Source: a virus. Taken from it: a DNA stretch of 31,413 nt. Made by a program: the position numbers and the translations under genes. Below, piece after piece: positions 1 to 6,588 of this stretch. The stretch's first letter is position 1, and the number at the start of each line of letters is the position of its first letter. The notes under the pieces are model-generated. The model did no database searches. It saw only the letters and a program-made list of their open reading frames with translations, and was not told the origin of the DNA. The stretch covers positions 1 to 31,413 of the IMG/VR virus record IMGVR_UViG_3300036846_001187; one strand, given 5' to 3'.

Positions 1-202
1 GTGCGCGGAAGTGGTCGAGGATCGCTCGTTCCAGGCCCATCGCATTGAAGCAGGGGAATGTGGCGTACAACCCCAGTTCCACCCAGTTGGCAACTTGCAG
101 TCCTATCAAGCGCTTAGTGACATCCGTCGCCACCCCAACCTTGCACGGGATCAGTTCCTGGGTAGTGATAACGTAGAGCTTTCGCGGCCTGTACAACAAC
201 AT
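1..202 (-). CDS. GIY-YIG / T5orf172-like protein, 5' part, runs off left edge
   Basis: The reverse strand opens at an ATG (202-200) preceded by a near-perfect ribosome site (AGGAGG, six bases upstream) and stays open to the edge: 67 codons. The translation contains KLYVITTQELIPCKVGVATD, then DVTKRLIGLQ and GLERAILDHFRA. This is the pattern of the T5orf172/MUG113 branch of the GIY-YIG superfamily: a Tyr-containing strand, a K-V/I-G strand, an 'xxxRLxxLQ' helix and an 'E-x-A-I-x-x-x-F' helix. Family members are nuclease-like proteins common in phages, often of unknown role. The Arg in TKRL matches the usual catalytic Arg position; the C-terminal part is outside the window. It is transcribed divergently from the MoxR gene. 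The family call is by eye. Confidence 0.65.
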   Translation of the reverse strand, partial: MLLYRPRKLYVITTQELIPCKVGVATDVTKRLIGLQVANWVELGLYATFPCFNAMGLERAILDHFRA

Positions 203-362
203 GGGGCACCTCCTGTGCGACAGGTTGCACCATAGAGCAAACGGTCGCAGGCAAAAACTCAAGCCTGCGTCGATTTGCCGCACCTTGTCGCACCAAGTTT
301 TGTTCAACTTTTGCCAAGTATCCAAGTAAACTACCAATCACTCGCTGAGAAGGAAAAATACC
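203..362. promoter_or_regulatory. Divergent intergenic region with two inverted repeats
   Basis: This 160-bp spacer lies between the minus-strand GIY-YIG-like gene and the plus-strand MoxR gene, so it should hold both promoters. Two nested inverted repeats are visible. GTGCGACA at 215-222 is mirrored by TGTCGCAC at 286-293. Inside them CGCAGGC (246-252) pairs with GCCTGCG (263-269) around a 10-nt loop. They are plausible operator sites. No convincing sigma70 -35/-10 pair was found. The MoxR start has a modest ribosome site (GAAGG). Confidence 0.4.
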
Positions 363-1397
363 ATGATCTTCAACCAGGTAGTTGATCACCTCACCAAGCT
401 CTACATGGCTGGCCTCCGCCAGACCACCTACCTCTCCGGCCCCCCCGGCATCGGCAAGTCGGCCTGTGTCCGGGCCGCCGCCGACGTTGTGCGTGAGCAG
501 CTGCCCGATTTCGAGTTCCGCGCCATCCAGATGACGGTGGTCGACCCGCTCGACTTCGGCGGCCTCCCTGCCATCGTTGACGGCGAAGCCCGCCGCATAG
601 CCTTCAGTGATCTGGTGCCCAAGACCGGCCGGGGCTACATCCTCTTCGACGACCTGCCCACCGCTCCCCCTCTGACCCAGGCGGCCGCCTATCGGACGGT
701 TTACGAGCGGGACAACATCGGCCCCGATTGGATGATCGTCGCCACCGGCAACCGGGCCGAGGATCGGGCCGCCGTCCAGCAGATGCCAAAGCCCCTCGTC
801 TCAAAGATGGGCTGGATCGAGTTCGAGCCTGACCGCGACGGCTGGACCCAACACATGGCGGCGACCGGCGGCTCTGTCCTGGTGCGCGCCTTCATGCAAC
901 ACGCTCCCATGAACTTCGTCAACTTCAAGCCCGAAATCCCCGGTCCCTTCGCCTGCCCCCGCACCTGGGACGAGTTGTCCAAGGTCTGCAACGCCTACGC
1001 CCCCTCTATCCCTCCCTTTGAGGCGATCAAGGGATGGGTGGGCGAAGGCCCGGCCACCGAGTTCGTCGCCTTCGCCAGCATGGCCTCCGAACTCGTCTCC
1101 GTCGCCCAAATCCTCGCCAATCCCGACACGGCGCGTGTCCCGACCAACCCCGGCGCGCTCTACGTGGTCACAACCGCTCTCTCCTCTGCGGCCACCAACA
1201 ACAACTTCGATCGCATCGTCCGCTACCTGGACCGCGTGGAGCCGGAGTTCGCGGTCTACACCGTCCGCTCCGCCCTCGCCGTCGACGCCGCCCGTCTCAA
1301 GGCTCTCCCTCCCCTGGACCAGAACCGCTACCAGCGGCTCCAGAAGAGCGGTGCCTTCATCCGCTTCTGCGCCAAGTTCCAAGACCTCCTCTCCTAG
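363..1397 (+). CDS. MoxR-type AAA+ ATPase
   Basis: A 344-residue AAA+ ATPase. Walker A is GPPGIGKS (residues 26-33), Walker B is ILFDD (93-97) and sensor 1 is VATGN with N130. The short spacing between these and the small all-helical C-terminal part fit the MoxR/AAA_5 group. MoxR proteins usually act as chaperone-like remodelling ATPases together with a VWA-domain partner encoded nearby. A VWA/metallopeptidase gene follows at 2995, two genes on, which supports this reading. The ATG has a GAAGG ribosome site, and the next gene starts 23 bp after the stop. The substrate is unknown. Similar pairs occur in some phages and bacteria; a role in host takeover or counter-defence is only inference. Confidence 0.85.
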   Translation: MIFNQVVDHLTKLYMAGLRQTTYLSGPPGIGKSACVRAAADVVREQLPDFEFRAIQMTVVDPLDFGGLPAIVDGEARRIAFSDLVPKTGRGYILFDDLPTAPPLTQAAAYRTVYERDNIGPDWMIVATGNRAEDRAAVQQMPKPLVSKMGWIEFEPDRDGWTQHMAATGGSVLVRAFMQHAPMNFVNFKPEIPGPFACPRTWDELSKVCNAYAPSIPPFEAIKGWVGEGPATEFVAFASMASELVSVAQILANPDTARVPTNPGALYVVTTALSSAATNNNFDRIVRYLDRVEPEFAVYTVRSALAVDAARLKALPPLDQNRYQRLQKSGAFIRFCAKFQDLLS

Positions 1398-1420
1398 CCC
1401 GCCAAGAAAGGAAGGTAGCC

Positions 1421-2323
1421 ATGAGTCTTCTCACAGAACGCGCCATGCTCGTCCGCCCCTCAATCAGTGTCTGGCGAGGTGAAGTCCTCGACCGCGCCGC
1501 CTCTAAGGATACCGCCGAGCGGCACAAGGCCGACCGTCATCAGGTCAAGACCACCAAGTACCTGATCGCCAAAGCGGCCATCGACCCCATCCACACGGCG
1601 GCCAACGGGCTGCGCTCTTTCGTGCGCCAGGAAACCCTGCCGTGGCGCTGGGATGGCGTCACCCTCCTCCCTGTCGAAAACTTCTTCCCCTTCACCGAGG
1701 GCTGGCGTATCCGGCGGATGGAGTTCGAGGCCGCCGTCAACGCCCTCACCCTGCGTTGGTCCCAGCATGTCGCCAACGGTCAGCGCGCCTTGGGCGACCT
1801 GGCTCGCGAGTTCGACTACCCGACCCGCGAACAGGTCCAGGCCCGCTTCTCTGTCTCCGTGGAGATGTTCCCGGTCCCCGATGCCGAGGACTTCCGGGCC
1901 GGCGTCGCCGAGGACGAGGCCGAGGCCATCCGTTGCTCGCTTCGCTCGCAAAACGACGCCGACATCCTCCAGATGCAGTCCTTCATATGGCAGGAGATGA
2001 CCGATGCCGTCACCCGCATCGTCGACCGCCTCTCCGAGTACGAGAAGGACGACTCTGGAAAGGTGATCAAGGGCCGCATCCACGACAGCCTGATCGGCAA
2101 CCTCTCCGAACTCACCGACCGCCTCAGCCGCCTCAACGTCACCAAGGACCCGGCCCTTGAAGCCATGCGTGTCGCCCTCTCCACCAAGCTCTGCGGCTAC
2201 ACGCCCGACGACCTCAAGAAGGACGACTACCTCCGCACCACCGTTCGGGACGAGGCGGTCGACCTACTCGACCAGCTCCGCGCCGTCCGCGCTCCGCCTT
2301 CGGCGTCGCTCGGACAAGACTAA
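1421..2323 (+). CDS. Hypothetical protein, DUF3150-like, in MoxR/VWA cluster
   Basis: A 300-residue protein of unknown function. The ATG at 1421 is chosen over longer in-frame extensions because it has an AAGGAAGG ribosome site and because the extension would overlap the MoxR gene. The protein is soluble and mostly helical, with many charged residues, a probable coiled stretch around residues 190-240 (IWQEMTDAVTRIVDRLSEYE) and no obvious catalytic motif. Its length, composition and place between a MoxR ATPase and a VWA protein resemble DUF3150 proteins, which I recall in similar clusters; this is tentative. Residues 170-177 are encoded across a core-hairpin repeat (1933-1951), and the last codons carry a related hairpin (2285-2315). 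Confidence 0.6.
   Translation: MSLLTERAMLVRPSISVWRGEVLDRAASKDTAERHKADRHQVKTTKYLIAKAAIDPIHTAANGLRSFVRQETLPWRWDGVTLLPVENFFPFTEGWRIRRMEFEAAVNALTLRWSQHVANGQRALGDLAREFDYPTREQVQARFSVSVEMFPVPDAEDFRAGVAEDEAEAIRCSLRSQNDADILQMQSFIWQEMTDAVTRIVDRLSEYEKDDSGKVIKGRIHDSLIGNLSELTDRLSRLNVTKDPALEAMRVALSTKLCGYTPDDLKKDDYLRTTVRDEAVDLLDQLRAVRAPPSASLGQD
1933..1951. repeat. Core-hairpin repeat, copy 1
   Basis: TTGC, core TCGCTTCGCTC, GCAA. The arms are complementary (4 bp) around the 11-nt core. It lies inside the coding sequence of the 1421-2323 gene and encodes part of 'CSLRSQ'. Confidence 0.75.
2285..2315. repeat. Hairpin related to the core-hairpin family
   Basis: GTCCG (2285-2289) pairs with CGGAC (2311-2315). 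The 21-nt loop holds an inner CGCC-TTC-GGCG hairpin. The core differs from the main family but has the same TTC tip and position logic: it sits in the last codons of the 1421-2323 gene. Confidence 0.45.
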
Positions 2324-2346
2324 CCCCAGCACAGGAGTAGCCAGAC

Positions 2347-2901
2347 ATGGAAAAGACCCGTAAGACACCTCTCACCGCTGCGGCCCGCAAGGACCTCCGC
2401 CTGACACTTGTCGGCAAGGCCCGCCGCGAAGCCTGGATCCCCCTCATCGACACCGAGGATGCCCTGGCCCGCGCGGTCCTGGCCGAGAACTTCGGCTCCG
2501 ACTGGGCGGCTAAGTTCGCTGCCGTTCCCGCCGGCTGGCTGCACAACACAAACCACATCCACATCGAAATGCCCTACTGGATGACTCTTTGCTTGAAGGA
2601 GCCGAGGCCCTTACCCGCCCTCTGCAACAACAGGCTGCCGGTCAGCGAGGGCCTTCTCGATAAGGTCCAGGCGCACCAGGCCGCTGTCTCGAAGCACCAC
2701 GCCGACCTGGAGGAGTTGGACCGCAAACTGACAGTCACCCTTGGCTCCATCCGCAGCGTGGAGGCCCTAAAGGAGTCCTGGCCGGAAGCCTACGACCTCC
2801 TCGACGAAAAGTGGAAGGCAGGCGCTTACCCGTGCCCGGCCTTCCCGCTCGAAGCCACCCTCGCCCTCTACACCATGCTCACCCAACGTGGCGCGGTGTG
2901 A
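2347..2901 (+). CDS. Hypothetical protein in MoxR/VWA cluster
   Basis: A 184-residue protein with a good ribosome site (AGGAG, ten bases before the ATG). I do not recognise it with confidence. The N-terminus is basic (EKTRKTPLTAAARKDLRL), a predicted helical pair spans about residues 100-140, and the C-terminus has SVEALKESWPEAYDLL, a 'WPEA' helix of a type found at the end of several phage protein families, including the putative nucleotide-modification family Nmad5. That resemblance is weak and should not be used as a function. It sits between the helical DUF3150-like protein and the VWA protein, so it may belong to the same module. Confidence 0.6.
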   Translation: MEKTRKTPLTAAARKDLRLTLVGKARREAWIPLIDTEDALARAVLAENFGSDWAAKFAAVPAGWLHNTNHIHIEMPYWMTLCLKEPRPLPALCNNRLPVSEGLLDKVQAHQAAVSKHHADLEELDRKLTVTLGSIRSVEALKESWPEAYDLLDEKWKAGAYPCPAFPLEATLALYTMLTQRGAV

Positions 2902-2952
2902 CGGAATGCGGCGCGGCAAAAGGCCACATCGACCTTGGCCGCGCGGCCTAAC

Positions 2953-2981
2953 ATACTGCGATTGCTGCTGGTTTTGTGCAG
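2953..2981 (-). repeat. 29-bp inverted repeat, copy A
   Basis: On the minus strand this 29-mer is identical to 13292-13320 on the plus strand. It occupies most of the 93-bp gap before the VWA gene and ends at that gene's ribosome site. The gap also has a 12-bp palindrome GGCCGCGCGGCC at 2937-2948. Confidence 0.85.
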
Positions 2982-2994
2982 GAAGGATACTTCG

Positions 2995-4215
2995 ATGAAC
3001 CTCGATGAAGCCATTGCCATCGCCGACCGCCGCATCCGTCGCGCCCGGTCCCACATGCTCACCACCCACGACGCCAACGGGAAATGCACCTTCGCCTTCT
3101 GGGCGACGGCGGCCCTTCACCTACAGCTCAAGCCCGTTCCCCACCTCGGCCAGATGGCTGGCGGCAACATCGGCACCGACGGCACCTACATCATCTACGA
3201 CCCCCTCGTTTATGCCGACAAGACGCAGGTCAGCGACTCCCAACTCATCGCCACCATTGCCCACGAAACCTCGCACTGCACCAAGGGCGACGGCTGGCGG
3301 CGCGGCTCCCGCGATCCCCTCGGTTGGAACATCGCTTGTGACCAACGGATCGACCCTGAGTTGATCTTCCATGGGTTCGAGCCTCCCGACCACGGTTCGC
3401 CGGAAGCCAACGACATCTTCCATAACTCTCAAAACAAGGGCAAGGCCGCCGAGCAACTCTACGAGGAGAACAAGACCAACCGGCCCCAACTGCCCCCCTG
3501 CGGCCTCGACGGCGACATCCACGACCCGACCGATCCCGCCGCTAACGCGGCGACGGCTTCGGAGCGCAAAGCCATCCTCGAAGAACTGGAGCGGAAGTGG
3601 ACGATCATTGCCCGTCAGGCCGCCGAGATTGCCAAGTCACAGGGCCATCTGCCCGGCTCCTACGAGCACCTCGTCCGCCCGGTCAAGCCCCGCCTCAACC
3701 CGTGGGACCTGATCCGCTACTACGTCAGCATGTGCCGCAAGGACGACTACAGCTGGTCCCGGCCCAACCGCCGCTCCATACACAGCAACCTCATCCTGCC
3801 CTCTCTCCACAGCCAGGGCATCGGTGAGATCGTCATCGGCATCGACACCAGCGGCAGCTGCCGGGACCTCGTTCCGCGCTTCCTCGGCTTCCTCGCCCTC
3901 ATCCTCTCCGAGGTGAAGCCGGAGCGCACGATCTTCATCCAGTGCGACACCCGCGTTCACAACGTCACCGAATACACCGCCGATGACGAGCTGCCCCAGG
4001 AGGTTCCCGTCCGTGGTTACGGCGGCACCTCGATGCGGCCCATCTGGCAAGCGGTCCACGACGGCAACTACCAGCCCCGCTGCGCCATCGTCCTCTCCGA
4101 CATGGCGATGACCAAGGCCGACTTCGGCGACCCCCAGCCCTTCCCGGTCCTCTGGCTCAGCGGCGAGCGCGGCGCAGAGGCCCCCTGGGGCGAAAACGTC
4201 CAGCTTGGGGACTAA
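2995..4215 (+). CDS. Metallopeptidase-like / VWA-domain protein (DUF2201-type)
   Basis: A 406-residue protein with two recognisable parts. The N-terminal part has a zinc-peptidase signature HETSH (H90, E91, H94), as in the DUF2201 N-terminal metallopeptidase-like domain. The C-terminal part is a VWA-like domain: IGIDTSGS with the MIDAS residues D284, S286 and S288, then GGTSMRPIWQAV (T345) and VLSDM (D369). This architecture is the usual partner of MoxR ATPases. The start at 2995 is chosen over an upstream in-frame codon because AGGAAGG lies just before it and MNLDEAIAIADRRI is a typical start for the family. Whether the peptidase site is active cannot be told from sequence. Partner and target are unknown. 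Confidence 0.85.
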   Translation: MNLDEAIAIADRRIRRARSHMLTTHDANGKCTFAFWATAALHLQLKPVPHLGQMAGGNIGTDGTYIIYDPLVYADKTQVSDSQLIATIAHETSHCTKGDGWRRGSRDPLGWNIACDQRIDPELIFHGFEPPDHGSPEANDIFHNSQNKGKAAEQLYEENKTNRPQLPPCGLDGDIHDPTDPAANAATASERKAILEELERKWTIIARQAAEIAKSQGHLPGSYEHLVRPVKPRLNPWDLIRYYVSMCRKDDYSWSRPNRRSIHSNLILPSLHSQGIGEIVIGIDTSGSCRDLVPRFLGFLALILSEVKPERTIFIQCDTRVHNVTEYTADDELPQEVPVRGYGGTSMRPIWQAVHDGNYQPRCAIVLSDMAMTKADFGDPQPFPVLWLSGERGAEAPWGENVQLGD

Positions 4216-4251
4216 CGTCCCCTCGCTCCACTCAACACAGGGAGACTGACC

Positions 4252-4694
4252 ATGGGACTCGATATGTACCTCTACAAGCGGCACAGCTTTTGGGCCTACC
4301 AGGGCGACACTGTGACACACCTTGTCGCACCCAAGCACGGCTCCATCCGGCCGGAGCGGATCAACACCATCACCGAGAAGGTGGGGGAGTGGCGCAAGGC
4401 CAATGCCATCCACGCCTGGTTTGTCGCCAACGTCCAGAACGGCGAGGACAACTGCGCCGAGTACGAGTGCAGCCCCGACCAGCTCCGCGCCCTGTCATCG
4501 ACGTGCTGGAGGACCCGGCCAAAGCCCCCGAACTCCTGCCCACCCAGGAGGGCTTCTTCTTCGGCAGCTACGAATACGACGAATATTACTTGGACGACCT
4601 GCGGGACACCCACGACATGCTCGCACTGGAACTGAGCGAGGAGCGGCTCTGCGGCGAACCCAACGTCTACTTCGTCTACCGGAGTAGCTGGTGA
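4252..4694 (+). pseudogene. Conserved phage protein (MGLDMYLY family), frameshifted
   Basis: Two reading frames together make one intact-looking protein of about 147 residues. It starts MGLDMYLYKRHSFW at 4252 behind a GGGAG ribosome site and runs through EWRKANAIHAWFVANVQNGE to SPDQLRAL. The expected continuation (VIDVLEDPAKAPELLPTQ, then EGFFFGSYEYDEYYLDDL) lies in the -1 frame from about 4494 and ends at 4694. The break is at CTGTCATCGAC, where CTGGTCATCGAC would keep the frame, so one G appears to be missing. The family is common in phages and has no assigned function that I know. No slippery heptamer is visible, so programmed frameshifting is unlikely; a real mutation or a sequencing error is more likely. 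Confidence 0.75.
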
Positions 4695-4698
4695 GGCC

Positions 4699-4935
4699 AT
4701 GGACCTCCCCAATGCTGCCGTTGACCTCTTCTTGATGCTGTGGGCGGGGAAGCCTCACCAGGCGATCCGGTGGGACTACCCCCACTCGTCGGAGTTCATC
4801 GCCCTGCACAAGGCCGGCCTCATCGAGAACACCGGCTTTGGCAGCGACGGCGGCAGGGCACCCGGCTACGGGATGTATAAGCCCACCACCGCAGGCCGCG
4901 CCTACCTCCGTCTCAACAGTGGAGGCAAACGATGA
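4699..4935 (+). CDS. Hypothetical small protein, possibly winged-helix-like
   Basis: A 78-residue protein (MDLPNAAVDLFLMLWAGKPH...). It begins four bases after the stop of the frameshifted gene, with a weak GTGAGG ribosome site. A helix-turn-helix-like order (HSSEFIALHKAGLIEN), then a Gly-rich hairpin and TTAGRAYLRLNS, resembles short phage winged-helix proteins that end 'T..G...L'. That is a structural guess. Its last codons form the first copy of a 19-bp direct repeat. Confidence 0.6.
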   Translation: MDLPNAAVDLFLMLWAGKPHQAIRWDYPHSSEFIALHKAGLIENTGFGSDGGRAPGYGMYKPTTAGRAYLRLNSGGKR

Positions 4936-4991
4936 CGGCTCGCTGCGCTCGCCGTCAAAGGCTTCTCACATGCAGTGGAGGCAAACGATGA
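4917..4991. repeat. 19-bp direct repeat flanking a core hairpin
   Basis: CAGTGGAGGCAAACGATGA occurs at 4917-4935 and again, exactly, at 4973-4991. The first copy ends the upstream gene; the second supplies the ribosome site (GGAGG) and ATG of the next gene. The 37 bp between the copies contain most of the hairpin at 4934-4956. The layout looks like a duplication that accompanied insertion of the hairpin segment. A 19-codon ORF from 4932 bridges the two copies but is not convincing as a gene. Confidence 0.85.
4934..4956. repeat. Core-hairpin repeat, variant copy
   Basis: GACGGC, core TCGCTGCGCTC, GCCGTC: a perfect 6-bp stem around the core with one base changed (TTC to TGC in the tip). It is intergenic, inside the 19-bp duplication. 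Confidence 0.75.
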
Positions 4992-5089
4992 ATGACTATC
5001 TCTGGGCCGCCGGCCTCGTCTTCTCCCTGATCGCCGCCAGCATCACTGTCGCCGCCGTCAACTTCCTCTTCTATCATTGGATACACTAA
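4988..5089 (+). CDS. Small single-TM membrane protein
   Basis: A 33-residue protein, MNDYLWAAGLVFSLIAASIT..., dominated by one hydrophobic segment (about residues 5-28) and ending YHWIH. GGAGG precedes the ATG by seven bases, in the second copy of the 19-bp repeat. Its TAA overlaps the ATG of the next gene (TAATG), which indicates translational coupling. No function is recognisable. Confidence 0.65.
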   Translation: MNDYLWAAGLVFSLIAASITVAAVNFLFYHWIH

Positions 5090-5988
5090 TGAAACTCAAC
5101 CACACCAAACGGGTAGCCATCCTCAACGAGATCGTCCGCCTCCACAACATGCTCACGGCGAGCCGGCGAGACATCGACACCTTTGCCACCAAGCGCCGGG
5201 AGCATATCGACGAGATGTTCGCTAAGCTCGCCTTTTTTCTCGCCCCCAAATCACCCCGCCGCCACCGCCTCTGGTCAGAGCTGAGGCCGCAGGACCAGGA
5301 GCGCCTGATCAGGAAGCTCGCCCGCAAGGCCGATCACGTCACGACCCCCGTCAAGCTGCGCGACATGGGCTTTGTCGGCAACGTCGGCGAGCTTCCCACA
5401 GACAAGATCATCGAGGCCCAACCCAATGCCCAGCCGGGGCGCAGCCGTTACGCCGCCTCCCCCACACCCCACCTGCCCAAGTATCTCAACCGGGGCGACC
5501 CCATCCTTATACCCCAGGGCACTCCAAGCGAACGTGTCCAGGAGATGCGGCACCAGCTACTGCGCGCCTTCCGCGCCCGCATTACCCCCCGCCCCGGGTT
5601 CTATGTCCGGGACCCCGAGTTTGTCGCCGGCCTCCATCCCGACGACGCCTGCTGGGAAACAGGGGAGGCCGCCATCCATGTGATCGCCGCCCGCGACATA
5701 TGTGCTCTCAACAAGCACTTCGCCGGCCAGCACTCTCTCCTCGCCGGCAACCTCTACCTCTCCGACCTGGAGGTGAACACCGAGGTCTGGTACTGCGCCC
5801 GGCTCCACTTCCCCCGCAAGGGCAACCCTACCCTCGACCGTTGTTACCTGGGCCGCACGGTCCTCCCCCGCACCAACCAGGTGGTGGTCACCCAGCCTTA
5901 CAAGACCGGGACCGCCCCCTTCATCGTCGCCCGCGACACCTTCGCCGGCGCAATGTCGAGCATCCTCTACCAGGAGGAGAAGGTATGA
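5089..5988 (+). CDS. Hypothetical protein, 299 aa
   Basis: A 299-residue soluble protein of unknown function. I take the ATG at 5089 because it overlaps the preceding stop (TAATG); an in-frame start at 5077 would lie inside the upstream gene. The N-terminal 40 residues look helical (RVAILNEIVRLHNMLTASRR), followed by a basic region (PKSPRRHRLWSELRPQD). The C-terminal third reads as mixed beta-sheet (NLYLSDLEVNTEVWYCARLH). The stop overlaps the next start (ATGA). I do not recognise a family. Confidence 0.7.
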   Translation: MKLNHTKRVAILNEIVRLHNMLTASRRDIDTFATKRREHIDEMFAKLAFFLAPKSPRRHRLWSELRPQDQERLIRKLARKADHVTTPVKLRDMGFVGNVGELPTDKIIEAQPNAQPGRSRYAASPTPHLPKYLNRGDPILIPQGTPSERVQEMRHQLLRAFRARITPRPGFYVRDPEFVAGLHPDDACWETGEAAIHVIAARDICALNKHFAGQHSLLAGNLYLSDLEVNTEVWYCARLHFPRKGNPTLDRCYLGRTVLPRTNQVVVTQPYKTGTAPFIVARDTFAGAMSSILYQEEKV

Positions 5989-6007
5989 CCTCGCTTCGCT
6001 CAGTCAT
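5985..6007. repeat. Core-hairpin repeat at a gene start
   Basis: ATGAC, a C/A mismatch, core TCGCTTCGCTC, GTCAT. The hairpin contains the start codon of the 5985 gene. A closely similar arrangement contains the tail-spike start at 22662 on the other strand. Confidence 0.7.
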
Positions 6008-6206
6008 CGGCGATCCCGTCATCTGGCCCCTGCGGCACGGCGACACGATGGTGGTCATGATCCTCCATGGCCCCCAGGACGATGCCGGCGAATGCGAGAT
6101 CGCCGGGGCCTACTACCACGTCCACTGGTGTGATGTTCATCACAGGCTCGAACTCATCTTCTCCCCAGCCAACTTTAGCGAGGAGTCCCTCGATGCAGAC
6201 TTCTAA
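5985..6206 (+). CDS. Hypothetical small protein, 73 aa
   Basis: A 73-residue protein starting MTSLRSVIGDPVIWPLRH. The ATG overlaps the previous stop (ATGA) and follows GGAGGAGAAGG, so the start is well supported. The sequence is acidic and beta-rich (DTMVVMILHGPQ, YYHVHWCDVHHRLELIF), with a short His/Cys cluster (HVHWCDVHH) that could bind metal. The first eight codons are a core-hairpin repeat, so the element contributes the protein's N-terminus. No family recognised. Confidence 0.65.
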   Translation: MTSLRSVIGDPVIWPLRHGDTMVVMILHGPQDDAGECEIAGAYYHVHWCDVHHRLELIFSPANFSEESLDADF

Positions 6207-6588
6207 GCCTCTCACCGTGCCCGCCATGCAGCTCCTCAACAAGGCCAAGTGGACCGGCCCCGACAGCGTGACGATACCCCGGCCACGAGGCCGCCCGACG
6301 ACACCGGTGCGGCGTGACTGGCGTGAGTTCCCCATTGCCTACGCCGACCACCTCCGCGAGACACAGCGCACGCTGCCCCTCCAGCTAGGCCCTATGAGCT
6401 GGAACGATGCCCGCTTCGCGCAACGTGAGCTGCGCTACTTCTTCCGCGCCCTCGCCGCCCGCCGCCACGACCCCGAGGCAAGCGTCCTGTATAGCCTCTC
6501 CCAACGCCTGCGCATCTCCTGCCCACGCGTGGACGGCAACCCCACCCAGCACTGGGTGGTCCTCAAGCTCAACCCCCTCACCCCATGA
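6193..6588 (+). CDS. Hypothetical protein, 131 aa
   Basis: A 131-residue protein (MQTSKPLTVPAMQLLNKAKW...). The start at 6193 has GCGAGGAG upstream and overlaps the previous gene by 14 bp; a longer in-frame version would cover that gene entirely and is rejected. The protein is basic, with a Pro/Arg stretch (PRPRGRPTTPVRRDWREFP), then a helical part with RFAQRELRYFFRALAARRH. Spacing of basic residues would suit nucleic-acid binding, but there is no recognisable motif. Its TGA overlaps the next ATG. Confidence 0.6.
   Translation: MQTSKPLTVPAMQLLNKAKWTGPDSVTIPRPRGRPTTPVRRDWREFPIAYADHLRETQRTLPLQLGPMSWNDARFAQRELRYFFRALAARRHDPEASVLYSLSQRLRISCPRVDGNPTQHWVVLKLNPLTP

Noticed and set aside
1034-1420. 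N-terminal extension of the 1421-2323 gene
   Set aside because: It would overlap the MoxR gene by over 360 bp and encodes Arg/Pro-rich shadow sequence; the ATG at 1421 has a clear ribosome site.
3637-4413. Long antisense ORF (258 codons) opposite the VWA gene
   Set aside because: It covers real coding sequence in a high-GC genome where antisense frames stay open by codon bias; it is Gly/Val/Asp-rich low complexity, with no ribosome site.
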